From positions 17,499,548-17,563,547 of the forward strand of contig OZ038321.1 in NCBI GenBank assembly GCA_964035795.1: 64,000 bases of DNA. The letters are read 5' to 3'. Position 1 is the first letter of the stretch; every line of letters begins with the position of its first letter. The translations under genes were made by a program, and so were the position numbers. The DNA comes from Pterobdella sp. o SKG-2022 (Eukaryota > Annelida > Clitellata > Hirudinida > Piscicolidae). A model generated the notes under the pieces. That model was not told where the DNA came from. It did not search any database and saw nothing but the letters and a program-made list of their open reading frames with translations. Below are positions 11,401 through 32,380 of the stretch, in pieces.

Positions 11401-14400
11401 TTTGTATAAAATTTCTATGAATCATTGAAAATTTGAAGCTTAATAATCATGGTTGTATTAGTCTAAAACATCAGACGCAAAACCATTAGTAAATAATTAA
11501 TAATAGTGACCAACACATCATTTAAATTCTCTGAGCGGGTATTAAAAACAATAATTAATAGAAAGAGGCTAGAAATTTTGTTTGGTATAATTTACACACT
11601 GAAACGTGGATATAATGACAGTTAAAACAATAAATAATCATGAAAAAGTTGATTTCTGTTTGATCAAATGAGCAAGTCTAGTTTGAAGGTATAAATAAAT
11701 AAATCACATTGTTAAAACATACACAATGTCTGATTAGTCATACAAGTGATATTGAGACCAGTGTGTGATTAAGAATCATCGCCGAGTTTATTTATTGTAA
11801 GTTAGACTATAAATTTTTATTCTTCATTTACTCATCATCGCTAAATTATTCCTATGCTTTTCAAGGTTTCTCATATAGAGATAAATCTATAAAAAATCTA
11901 CTGATACACATATCTTACAAAGTTATATATGTAGTCATAAATTTGTAAGCACATACATCCAGGTTAAGATGATGTAACTGTAGAAGGCATGTTTAAGAAT
12001 AGAATGTAATTAAAAGTAAATTCAAATTACCAGATGTATAAACAATATACGATATACTATCTTTAATTTTTTAAACTTTTAACTAAACACTAGAGGTTCT
12101 TTGAACCAACAATATGATATAATAAATTAGTTTTCTGACGTAGTTGAGGCTAATAGGCTAGATAAAAAGACAACAAAAAACAGATCAAATCATTCAAAAT
12201 TACAAGCTTGTTATTCAAATCAACTTTCGTGCCTCGTAATTGCTTTAGCTTATAAGATCGTTGTTAAAAATATTGCGCAATCTATTTATTAGACCAGTTA
12301 AAATTGTTGTTGATGGTAAATATATCACTTCAGGCAATTGAATTAATTAAAAACTTTTAGGGTTTTTTGTATTTTTTGTTATTATGATGTTTTTTTAGTT
12401 AAAAACAATATCGACTGTTTTTCATTGAATTTTATCAATGACGTAAAAAGGCATTAATAAAACGCAAATTATAATTGATCTTTTGTCAATATATTTGCGA
12501 AGCTCATACCACGAGAATTCGAAGACTTTTTGCAATGAAAATTTTAGCTGATGTTAATGAAAAAATATTAATCATAAAGTTGCAATAAAATCAAGATATA
12601 AATGTAAAAGTAAGTTTGCCTTAATCTTCCCATGTGGATAAGGAAGCCAGAATATTTGCGTGAGGTTCAAAGGTGAAGCATAAAAACTAAGGTGTTCTAT
12701 TGCCCAAGGATTCTTGAGGCGAAATCAGGGCCAAATGCTGAAATAATAATTTACAATGAAATATTTTATGGTTAGTTAGGAGCTTTGAATTTTTTGAAAC
12801 AAACAAAATTTATTAATTTTGTTTAAAAAGCTTTTTAGTCAGTTTATGCGCTTGAATTTATGAATTCCATAATGTGATTGTAGTATGAAGGCTGGTTGAT
12901 TAAAGGCAATTAGAGCATGTTACTTCTTTCATTAGTTTTATTTGCCAAGAAGCAGATTATCTAGGAGCATTTACAATTGACATGTGAACCGCATGAGCAG
13001 TTAATTTAAACTTTTATCACTTCCAAGCGTTCTATTTATCAGCGAAAAGTAAACTTACATTCATAAAAGTCCGCCCTTAATAAAGATAAAATAGCCTTGT
13101 TTTATACATGGCCATTTGAGCCTAGGAATTTTGTTTAAAAAATTTATAATTAAAATTAAGTTCTTAGTAATAGAATTGAAATAGAATCAAAATAAATAAA
13201 CGGGCGAGAATAATGGTTTGGTAGTATCCGTAAACAAACCTTGCTTCTCCCGAGTTCCGAAAAATGACTAGATCAAAAACTTTTTAAAGCAAGAATTTCG
13301 CGTTGAGAGATTGCACGCACCCTAAATGCAACATGATATATAAGAAGTAATTCTGTTTCATAAAAATTCTGATTGAAATAATAAATTTATTGCAAACTGT
13401 TACTATGTTTTATGTAAGAGATTAATTAAAAGTTGAAGAAAGATATATCAAAATATAATAGCGTTTTCATTTTTACAGTCAGACATCTTACGTTTTCAAG
13501 GTCTTTTTTTAAATCTTCTGATCTAATTTATATACTATGTACCACTTTTAATTTATCGTGAATTCAATAATATAAAAATTTTCTCTCACTCATGAAATTG
13601 TATTAAGTTGAAGGTTTCCAAAAAGAAACTGAACTGATTAACTTATATAAAGCATAGTTTTTCTCTTAATGAAACTCAATATTTGCCAACAATCGCCTAA
13701 ATACTTTACTGGACAGGCTAGCGCCTATATATTTTGCTTATGAGCTCGTTGTTGTCATCGTTTTGAATATTTACATTGTTTATGCTGAGATTCTTGCGAA
13801 TCGTGGTGTAGATAGTCGTAGAAAGATTGATTTATTTATAAAACATAATAAACTTCAAAAGAAATTGTAAGGAATTGTAATTTCGGAACAAAGTAAGCTC
13901 GATTTGAATTCTCATCTCTTCTTATGAGTTAATTTGAGAACTTATGTCAGTAATTGTGTTTCACACTGAAGCGTCTCTCAATTCGGTGCGCCTTTGTTCT
14001 CACTCAAACCTCTTGGTTTGAACTGTCTTAATTATGAACATTTATTCTCTGAGTTGTTCTGTTTCAAATTTTTACTTAAAATAATTCAATTTTTGAATAA
14101 TTTATCATTGAAAATTTAATTTTTTTTAGTCTCTACAAGTATCATAATTTTCAAATTGATTGGATTTTAAGTGAATATTTTATGTTCAATCTTGGTATTG
14201 CTTTGGCCTTAACGTGGTGATGAAAGTGTTCTGGTTACATTTATTTTTCCTTAAAGACTATTTCAAAGTTTTAAGTAACAATAAAGATTGGCGTTTGTTT
14301 ATAAATATAATTATATTAGTATTGCTATACAGGTATTCGAATTTGTTTAATTTTCTTTCTCAGGAAAGTTTCATTTGAAAATGTTCAGTAACATGCATAG

Positions 14401-17400
14401 ATGTAATTCATTTATAAAACATCATATGATAAATTAATATGAATTCATCAAAACGAATAAGATTAAAATTTTAATTTCACTGTAGTTCAAAAAAAATTCA
14501 TTTATTCGAAAAAAATTAGCGAAACTTTTTTATAAAGTTTAACTTTTTGTTATGTTTTGACAACCATCCATCACATATAGTGTTGAGGTTTTTTAATTTA
14601 TCGGATTACATCATGCTCGTATTGTAGTAAAAAAAGATTATATTTTACATTCCAAACACGTAGTCAAAAACTTCAAGTTGAAACTCCAGGATGATAAATT
14701 GATGTGCAGAAAAGCATTGAAGCCTGATAAAACATTTAATAAATGTTTTTCTTCCAAATTTAACACTTTTAATCAGCTTTAGAAAATCTTTTATCCATAA
14801 CTTATCAATTTAATTACCAGGAATACTTGCTGAAAACTGGAATTCTCAAAATATTTCTAACAAAATTTTTTATTTATGGCTTTTTAATTTTTCACTTTCT
14901 TCATTTTTTATCTTTTCAAGAAAACTTTCACAAACCTTTCATGTTTTGGGTATATTGAAAAATCGAGAAACTTTTCTAAAGTTTGTGGTTTGAATTACTT
15001 GTGATATATATATTAGCATGAAAAAAATAATTTTAAATAAAATTTGAATGTTTTTTTTTAAAGTTGTTCATCATTTCCTCATTTAACGTTCATCGTATAC
15101 ATTCGAAGAAGTCAGATTTGATCATATGGCACATTAAACACATTATGACCACCCGCCCACAAATGCCAGCACGGACGTTTGTCATAACATAACGCTAATC
15201 ACCTCAACTTCATACTAATAAGACAGGAGTTGACTTGCTTCATTAGATAGAAATATAATATGATCCAAAGTTATTTTGTGTAGCTAAATAAATAAAAGCC
15301 GTTTGATATGAGTAAACGTTTTTATTATTTGGCATACTTTTAGAGTAATAAAACTCTGATAACATTAATAAGAATATTTTATCGCTCAGAACATTATTTA
15401 CGTACCTTTTCCGTGTTATTTAGTATTGTAGTAATCGCCACATGCGCTTGCTGCTTATGCCTCTGTAGAGTTAATGACCTGTAAGCATTTCATGCCTCCA
15501 TGAACAAGTAACTTCCTACATATCAAGGTTTACTAATGCTAACCTATTTAAAACTCATATATATTTCTGTTTGAAATGCTGGACACTGAAAATTATAAGA
15601 TATAATCTTCGCTAAAAATAACTTAGCAGCGTTCACTTGATGGGCCTAACGTTGTTATCACGCAGACCCGCCCCAGGCTACCACGCACCATTGATAGTAG
15701 TAGTTCATTGGTGTGATAGTATTAATATTTGTAAAAGTTGCTGTTCTATTCTGTGATATTAATTATATAACTGCTCTTTAGTGGGTCCATGCAGATAGGA
15801 GAGTGTGTTTCGTGAAGTATTGAATAAATTGTATCATCTTGAAGCTTTGTATTGAATTGAATAATTTCCCAAGTGTTGAAAACTTGAAACAAAATTTTCA
15901 AATAACATTTATTAAGACAATGCTGCTGTACGCCGTATGAAATACTATGCCGCAGAATTAACTCTCTACCAGTTACTACCGGCCATGTTAATGTTTATCA
16001 ATTCACTACATGATCCTTCACTCGCCTGTGAGTGAACAATTGAGTCATAATTCTAGAGATATTAAATGCTAGTTCTAGGTTCAAGTAAATAAACACTTCT
16101 CAATCAAGACTATGGAGTATTTTCTTTCAAAAAATAAAACAAATCTAGCTTTTTTTAATTTAACACTTCAATTTTATCAGTGAGATTAATAACGACATTA
16201 AAGTTAATTAGAGTTTGTTTGATGGTTTTGGCAAAATGTCGAACAATTAATTATTAATTTAAAAATTAGCTGACAAATTATAAAAAATAGGTCAAACGAA
16301 AACAGAAATTAAAATCATAGAGATTTAATTTAAAAATAAAAGTTTTCTTTAGTGTGATCAAATAGCGAATGATGGATAGGCTTATAAAACTCTTTATCAT
16401 CATTCCTAACCGATTAGCTACACTGGGAGTTTTATAGAAACAATAAAAGATTCAAATGCCATAAAATAGCAGGTAAAAATTAAAAAACTACAATAAATTT
16501 TATAATTGAAAAAGAAAGTTGTAAAGTACTTGAAAAAGTGTTATTTGAGGTTTTGAATGTCTTTTGAACTGAATCAAAAGATAAATTGTTAAGAAACAAA
16601 GGGAAACCTGGATTCATACTCTCCACACTTTACATTACATGCTCTCTAGACACTATAATTGATATTTTTTATTTTTTTAAATTGTTATTTCAAAATTTCA
16701 AACTTTGTTTAGTTGTTCGTGTGAGTTGTAATGGTGTTTATTTGATCACAACATTTACTAATCACATTTTAACTATTCTTTACTGTTGCTTTAAATGATG
16801 TGTTTAATTATTTTTAAATTGCCCTTCAAAATAAAACATCATCACAAAAGAAACTACACGCCGTATCAAGATCATTACCAGACGAACCTTCAAGCGTTTC
16901 TTTTGTCATTATCAAGTATCTAAATATATTGTGAATTTAGCAAGTTATATTGTTTTCATGTGATAAGGAATGACGTGTGATTGAGTAATAAGAGTTAATG
17001 CTAAGGTCATCCTACGCAATCATCTTAAATATGTTCAAAAAACTTTTATTTCAACCTAAAGAATCATTACTTATTTATTATTTTTTTTTCTAAATTTTAA
17101 ACATTCTTAAAAGTTTCTTATGTATTCAACATTGTTTGCTTATTGAAATAATAAAAAATTCTATGTTTAGAATTTAGTTTGAAAAGTTTATTTATTAACC
17201 ACTAGGTTGTGAGAAGTATGAATAAAGTGCAAATATGTAACGATTAACTTGTTTTTTAATAAGTTACAATTTACACAAGACTGTCAATGATAAGTAAAAA
17301 GTTCATTTTCAATAAGTTTCATGTTCATTCCAGCAATATTTATAAGATCTGGAATATTTGATTATTAGTATCTAAAACGTACTCGGTTCAACTCAAGAAC

Positions 17401-19860
17401 CAAATAAAATCATTCTGTCTAAAATGGTTTTAAGCTTTATCGACACTAGTTAAAATAGTACTCTGATAGTTGCTATGTGAAATAAAATGAAAACTCTCAA
17501 TTATAGATAGCATGAGCTTTTTTATTAAGCACTGAAAACATCCGAAACTAAATTGGGAAACAATAAATCACTATGAATTTTATCAGCTCCATTTCTATAA
17601 AGGTGGATTCAAAGATTTTTCTAATAGCGAGAGTATTAATCATAATGACACTTACTAATGTGATAAGTAACCTTTCGAGAAGTTTATGCGTTATTTATCA
17701 TCCTTACTGCAGGAGGTTGTAGGCTGTGAAGGCCGTAGTGATTAAAGAGTTAATGCACGATCAGAGAATTGAATTTTTCTCAAACTGATATATATAATAA
17801 AAATTAATTTAAGCATAATTGTTTTCAAGTCTTTTTTTGAGTTGAAATTATTGAAAAATAAATCAATCTTTGAAATGTTAGTGAAAATTGTTATAAAACA
17901 GAATGAAGAAAGCTAGTGTTTCAAAGACAACAATGATGTCATATAAATAGAAGAGAAATCATCCTTCAAAATAAAATTTAAATCATTCAAATTATTTTTT
18001 CTACATTTATGATTAATTAATTTTTAATTCGACAAAAATAAGTTTTATTCAAGAAGTTGTGCCAAATTTAATTATCTCACTATGGACAATAATCATTTTT
18101 CATTTTTCTTAATCATCGATAGCAACCTATCATATTTCTATCGTTATTAATGCTTCTCTGCGCACATAATGATTTATTTAAACTATTTGAAAAATATATC
18201 TATTATTTATTTAGAAAATCTTTAATTTAAAATAATATTCAATGTTTTTTTTCTCACACTCATTTCCTAATATACTTGTTGATCAGCCAATTAATTTAAT
18301 GCAACACGTGGTTATCAAAAGATACTAAAAATAACATTAAAATACCTGGAAAATAATAAAAAATATTTCCATAAACATGAATTTGCATAAGCGATAAATC
18401 ACGCTGCGGGATTCCACTGACCTGCGGCATTATGACTGCGGCACCTTCTTGCCACTTTCGCTTGTAGATTTTAAAGAATTTTCGATAAAGTTTAAAGGTT
18501 AATTGTTTGTTTCAACGTTTGGTTTTCAAGTTTGAACAATTAATCTATCAAGTGGGAATATCAGATGGATATATTTTAAAAACTTGTTAAAATTTGTGAG
18601 TAGGCATAACCACTGTAAACTTTTTTGCATTGTCCTTATTTGAATCCAAGTCTTTATTCATGTTTTAAACTTAATTACTTCCCTGGGATTCTGAATCTGT
18701 ATTTCATTTATCTTCTTATAACAAGTCTTTTGTTTGCACTTATTTGATAAATTCTTATCGTTTTATTTCAAGTTAGTTTGAAAAATATTTAAAAAATAAT
18801 TCCAAAAGGTTTAAACGTGCATTTATCTAATCGAGAAACCCTGGTTGTTGAGAACAGCGTAATACTATGAGTAATAATGTTTTCAAGTCCTATGTAAACA
18901 ATAACTTCAATTATCTATCAAGGCTTATAAAAAACCTGTGTTCTAATTATCAATCATGTTCGGTTCTTTAACGATCTCATCTCCGATTTTAAGCAGCTTT
19001 CAATCATTAAATGAATTAAAATTTTAAGTGAACTTTTGAAAGTTAGCTGTGAAATTTCAAAATTTGATTTGAAATGAAATATGATTTTGAAAAGTGACAT
19101 CTCTTCATTCTTTAACGTGTTTCGAATTAAGTTTACCTGCAGTAGGACGATGGATAGACAGAGGGTATTAAATTTCACAGTGCATAATAAACAAATAATC
19201 TTCAATCTTTTAAAACTCGAAAGTTGAACAATTTTTTATCATTTATTTCAATTTTTACATAGTTTTTATTCTATATATTTTTTATTTCATGTGATGGAAG
19301 GTATCTTAACAATTTTCGAGTATAATTTGTAAAAACTAATGTCATGAATGAGTTTTGAAATTATTTTCTAATTCAGTACATTTTTTAAATTAAATCTATT
19401 ATACAAATTCTATGTGGTACATTTTTTTAATCGAAACGACTTTAATTATAGATTGCACTATCAAATCTTTCATTCAAATTAGCTTGATATAATTCACTTC
19501 TTCGATTTCTTATAAATAATATTTAATGCAAGTTTTAAAATTAATATAAAATTATGACTGGTTTGATTTACTACATAAAGTTCAAAGTTGATGCAAAAGA
19601 ATATTTGTAATGCTTTTAAGAATGATAAATTACTTACAAGCTCTTTAAAATAGCCGCAAAATGGACCAATCAAACTTTACAAATCTCAATCACATCGAGT
19701 TGATAAAAATATAAGAGTATTCTATAAAAAAACTACATTTATAATTATTTGTTGATAAAAAAATTAAATTTATATAAAAATAAATAATTTAAATTAAAAA
19801 ACCACAAGTAACCTGTCAAACGACATTAAAAACCTTCACAAACAGTGCATGCCGTGAGAT
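8450..19860. other. Long AT-rich desert with short GC-richer islands
   Basis: About 11 kb without a supported exon, LINE or SINE. Short patches richer in G+C and CpG stand out at about 10060-10150, 15130-15215, 15425-15510, 15640-15715 and 18395-18465. They do not form extended ORFs. It could be a long intron or the upstream region of the gene ending at 20.76 kb, with the islands as cis-regulatory or small-exon candidates. Confidence 0.4.
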
Positions 19861-19861
19861 A

Positions 19862-20756
19862 GGCTTGAGACTAAGGGTGGTGGCCAACAACAGTTTCTAC
19901 GGGCTCAGTGACACCATCACCAACACATCTCCACCGAGCCCACACCAGTTTCCAAGCCGATGTCGTTATTATTGGAGGTTTTTCTTATGGTCACTGCTTC
20001 ACCAACAAAGATGTTATTTGTTGTCTTCAAATGATATTATATGGTCGTTTTGCAACAATATTCTCCGTTTGTCCTTCAAATATCTCCGCCAAAAAATCTC
20101 AGCAAATTCAACAAATTCTTCGGTGAGAATAATCAGTATGAACATTTTAGATTTTAGTCTTTGTTTATAACTTTTGAGAAATTATAAAATTATTAATCTT
20201 TTGATGAAATATATATTTAATTTAACTAGTTGTCAAGTTAACAGAATGCTAAACAAATAATCAAATAATTTCATAATAATCAATTAACAATTATTCATAG
20301 GAATCCAAAGAAATTACTTACTCATCATCGTCATCATCATCGTCAGCATCATCGTCAGCTACTCAAGATCGCAACGACGTTGTTCATTTTGAAGATTCCC
20401 TTGATGATACATACTTCCATCAAAATCTCATTTTTAAATCCTCTACAGAAAATATAACTGAACTACAAGCCAGAAACCAACAAATTAGTAGTTGAAATAA
20501 AGTTTAGTTGAACTCTATATATTTTTCAGATTTAAGTTTTATTATTCGTATTTAATATGTAAGAAGAAGGAATCAAGATATGTTAAAGGATCATTTGATG
20601 AAGTGCCTTCCATCAGCCTTTCAACCCTATGTCTTCGGAGTAGATAACGCTGAACATTTTACACAAGAGAACACAATTATTCCGACATTGTTGCAAAATA
20701 ATAAAATTCAAAGCAATTCCAATGAAGAAGTTCAAATTGAAGATAAAATCAATTAA
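19862..20756 (+). CDS. 3' exons of an unidentified gene with Ser tract
   Basis: I do not recognise this gene. Three probable exons: about 19862-20122 (donor CG|gtgaga), 20301-20487, and 20578-20756 ending in TAA. The middle exon starts after TTCATAG and encodes a serine run broken by Ala, then an acidic patch (HFEDSLDDTYF). The last encodes CLPSAFQPYVFGVDN and a polar tail (SNEEVQIEDKIN). Splice phases fit if the first exon is read in the frame giving ANNSFYGLSDTITNTSPPSP. Oddly, a second plus-strand frame is also open through the first exon and looks at least as protein-like there, so either a frameshift or an unseen splice may exist. Upstream exons were not found. An AATAAA lies 29 bases past the stop. 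Confidence 0.45.
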
Positions 20757-20784
20757 ATTATATGTTTAGTTATTACGAAATTAA

Positions 20785-20790
20785 AATAAA
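20785..20790 (+). promoter_or_regulatory. Candidate polyadenylation signal
   Basis: AATAAA, 29 bases after the stop codon of the unidentified gene. Position and sequence fit a 3' end signal, though the hexamer is common in DNA this AT-rich. Confidence 0.4.
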
Positions 20791-22028
20791 CATTATCGTT
20801 TTGTTAAAATAAAAATTTATTCTAAGTTTTTAGTCATTTGGACTGTTTCAAATCTAACATAGGAATTGAACTTTTGCCGTTGTTGCTCGACGCTTTAAAA
20901 TGTTTTTAACGTGTTAACATTAACTTTTTAGAGTTTCAAAGATTTCTTACTATTAGCACGTTTTGCCATTTGTATATGAAAACTTAAAAATTTAATTTGT
21001 GTTCTTGTCGGAAAGTTTTTTTGAAAGTAATTGAATAAGTTTTTGAAATTATTTAAAAAATTTTTACCTATTATCTTGAAAATTTTTACTTTTTAATACG
21101 CTACTTTGAAAAAAGATCTTAATACTAACATTGCTTCTTTAAAGTATTTATCTAAACTTTTAAAGACATTTCGATACTAAATATACCACTAAATTGAATT
21201 CTCTTCAAATTGTTTTATACCTTCCCAAATGCCCATGTTGAACATTCTATTTGGAGTCATTGCACCAACGCCTTTGAATTTGTGCCATTTTGAAGATATT
21301 TATTAAAAAGATATATTGTGTTATTTCAAAGTCTTATTTAAAATATAATGTAACATATTATTCACTATCTATAAACCAACTTTTCTTTTATGGTCCTCTA
21401 TTTAATTTTATTTCTGACGTTTCTATTAATAATCTTTCAGCTATATTTTTAATTCAGGAATTTCCAACCAATTGTACAAGAAAGACGACATCTATTTGTC
21501 AAATGATTAAATTGCAATGAATGTTTTACAATAATGTTGTTTTGGAATTATTCATCATAGTATTTTTACTAGGAAATAAAAGAAAATTTTTCATAAATAT
21601 ATTGTGATAAACTTTTCATCTAAATATTTTTCATAAGAATCACCGAATTCAAAAAATATGTCCATCAAATGCAGCTCATTCAAAAAATAATTATTCTAGT
21701 ATAAAACAATGCTTTAACACAAAAGACTTAAATTAATATTAAAAATTTTTTAATTTTTACACAACTTTGAATCAAACAATAATACTGGTAATTTTATATT
21801 TTCATTCGAAATCACTTCAAAGAATAATTAGAAATCTGTAATGATCGTTTGATAAAAACCACAATTTAGAATCTCACTATTGAGCAATGTTGATAGTTGT
21901 AGCAAATAAATAGCATCAAAAGATTCAACGTTTTTGACAGTAATCGTTATCTGTGATGAAAAAGTTATTATTGAAGGTGAAAAATTACATTTGATAAAAA
22001 ACATAATTTAACTACATAGAAATGTATC
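20791..22028. other. Spacer between convergent genes
   Basis: AT-rich sequence between the 3' ends of the unidentified plus-strand gene and minus-strand TMEM144. No RNA gene, repeat or coding exon is supported. Confidence 0.45.
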
Positions 22029-30241
<8,213 letters not shown>

Positions 30242-32069
30242 TTCCAAAAAGGCGTTACTGATGTTTAAAATTGCTTTTAAATGTCCTTGTATGTTCTAAC
30301 TACCTATTCAACGTAGATTGTTCAAATTCAATGGTTCAAGTAAAAAAGAGAAAACTTTTAATTAAAATTGTTTTTGAAAGTTGGATAACTGCAAAAATTT
30401 GCTTCTAAGGTTAGTATTCAAAAAAAACTCACTTATTCAAGAGCTTCTCGCTTCAAGTCAATATCCTAACATAAAGAAATGTCCCACTACTATAGTGGTT
30501 ATATATAAAAATATATCAAGTATATATATTATTAAGTTGAAGGTTCTTTATGTTTATAATATTCGCAGATTCTAATTATTTATTGACGTTCACAAAAAAT
30601 AAAACGCTAGGATATATAAGACGCTGTTGGTATGTAATTGATATAAGCTGCAGTCTTTATAAGATATCATTATATTCTAGAAACTTTTGTTCCAATGAAT
30701 CTTTGAACAGTTAAATACAGTATTAATTTTTAATATTCTATTTATAGTAAGAAACACGTTAAAAACTTCAAATTGGAAGTGATTGAAAGGAATTATTTGT
30801 AATTCAGATAATATTTATATCAACGACTAATTCTAATGAATATTCATGAAAGTTATTTGAAACGTTAAAAATACAATAATTTGGTGATTTTTCTATAATA
30901 AATCATGTAAAAATTTTTTCGTTTAAAATGCCAGTACCTAGTACTTCATAAGGTAATTTATTTCGACAAGCTTCGTACATTTTCATCTATGAACCGTTGT
31001 GTTACCTTTAGTTTCAATTTAATCGATATACAAATGTGAATAAATTATGAAGTTTCATGTATAATTTTTAGCTATTCATGATTTCAATAATTCCAAATTT
31101 ATCAGCTGAAACTATGTGTTTACGATAATAAGTTTCTTATGAGTAGAATTTAGTCTTTTGTTGTGTGCATATGTATGAATCGAACTATATTTAAATTATG
31201 GGACAAAGTTTACATTTCTCAGCCCATCATTTTATTATAGCTTATAATCATAGCTTTTGTACCTATCTTTTTAAGTATGTAACTGTTTAAATATGATGTA
31301 TATATACAAAAAAATTCATGTCGAATTAATTAATATTAAATTTTTGGTATTCTTAGTTTTTTACAATAAAAAGAAACAAGCTAAATTTTTGGTAAATGCC
31401 CTACATCTATACAGATCATAATTTTAAGATAAAAACCTTTGCAGGGAGATCCTACGTTTTCAATGAACTTTGATCTTTGTGTGTTATATAATAATATTTC
31501 AACGCTTCAGAAATTAATCTTCAAGTAATTAAAACTATTAATAAATTCATCAATAAGCAAACGAATTTTTATCCTATTAGATTTTCATGTTTCAAGTTAA
31601 ATATTGGTGTAAAAAACTATCAGTTTTTTTAAGTACTTTTTGGCACTTCATGGAAATTTTTTTTGAAAAATTAATTTCATTACATAAATTTGACAAAAAC
31701 ATGAATTGTCACTGAGTTTCATCGTCGAACATCTATGATAAATTAAACATCAAGACTATTCCTTTATTACTTTTTTACATTCTTCAAATGACTAATTATT
31801 ATCGATAGAATTGTCTTAAAATATCTTTATTTGCCTATTCGAATATTCTGTTACGACGCAAAAGAATGGTTGAATAAAATTTGAAATAATTTTTTGATAT
31901 GTCAAATAGTCTTTTGTTTAAAAATTTTAAAATTAATACTTTACAATAGAGTTTTTAAAATAAGTTTACAGAAATATCTATAATTTTCAATACATTAAAC
32001 CTCATTATATGCTATAGAATATAAAAGATTTTAATTATTACCATAAAACTTATAATTGTTTTAAAAGAG
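30242..32069. other. TMEM144 upstream region
   Basis: AT-rich sequence between the TMEM144 start codon and the LINE at 32.07 kb. No repeat family or ORF is supported. It presumably includes the TMEM144 promoter, but no specific element can be defended. Confidence 0.45.
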
Positions 32070-32074
32070 CAACG

Positions 32075-32365
32075 AATATTCACCTCCCTTTTGGTAGATT
32101 TCCTTTCCACTCCCGTGTTCACCCTACTAGATGTCTGAATTGTCAGACTTACGGCCATAATATAGCTAAATGCCACAACCCTAGAGTATGTGAGCACTGT
32201 GGCAAAGACCATCCGTCTGACAACTGCTCTAGATCTTCTCTTCCCTTCTGTGTTCCTTGTTTTAGATCAAATCGTCCTTGCCATGACCATGTCACCACAT
32301 CCTCTTCTTGTCCGGTGTACAAGCAACAAGTGCGACTTAAGATGGGGCGTACGGCCTGGCAATGA
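32075..32365 (+). pseudogene. LINE ORF1 C-terminal fragment with zinc knuckles
   Basis: About 96 codons are open to TGA at 32363. The product has CLNCQTYGHNIAKC (C-x2-C-x4-H-x4-C) and CEHCGKDHPSDNC (C-x2-C-x3-H-x4-C), then Cys-rich FCVPCFRSNRPCHDH. Such knuckles bind RNA in LINE ORF1 proteins. The N-terminal part is missing, so the protein is truncated. The next ORF starts 16 bases after the stop. Confidence 0.85.
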
Positions 32366-32380
32366 AGGCCTGCCTTACTC

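Noticed and set aside
19938..20000. FAD/NAD-binding motif suggested by ADVVIIGG
   Set aside because: The expected GxGxxG continuation is absent (GGFSYG follows), and this frame does not match the downstream splice phase.
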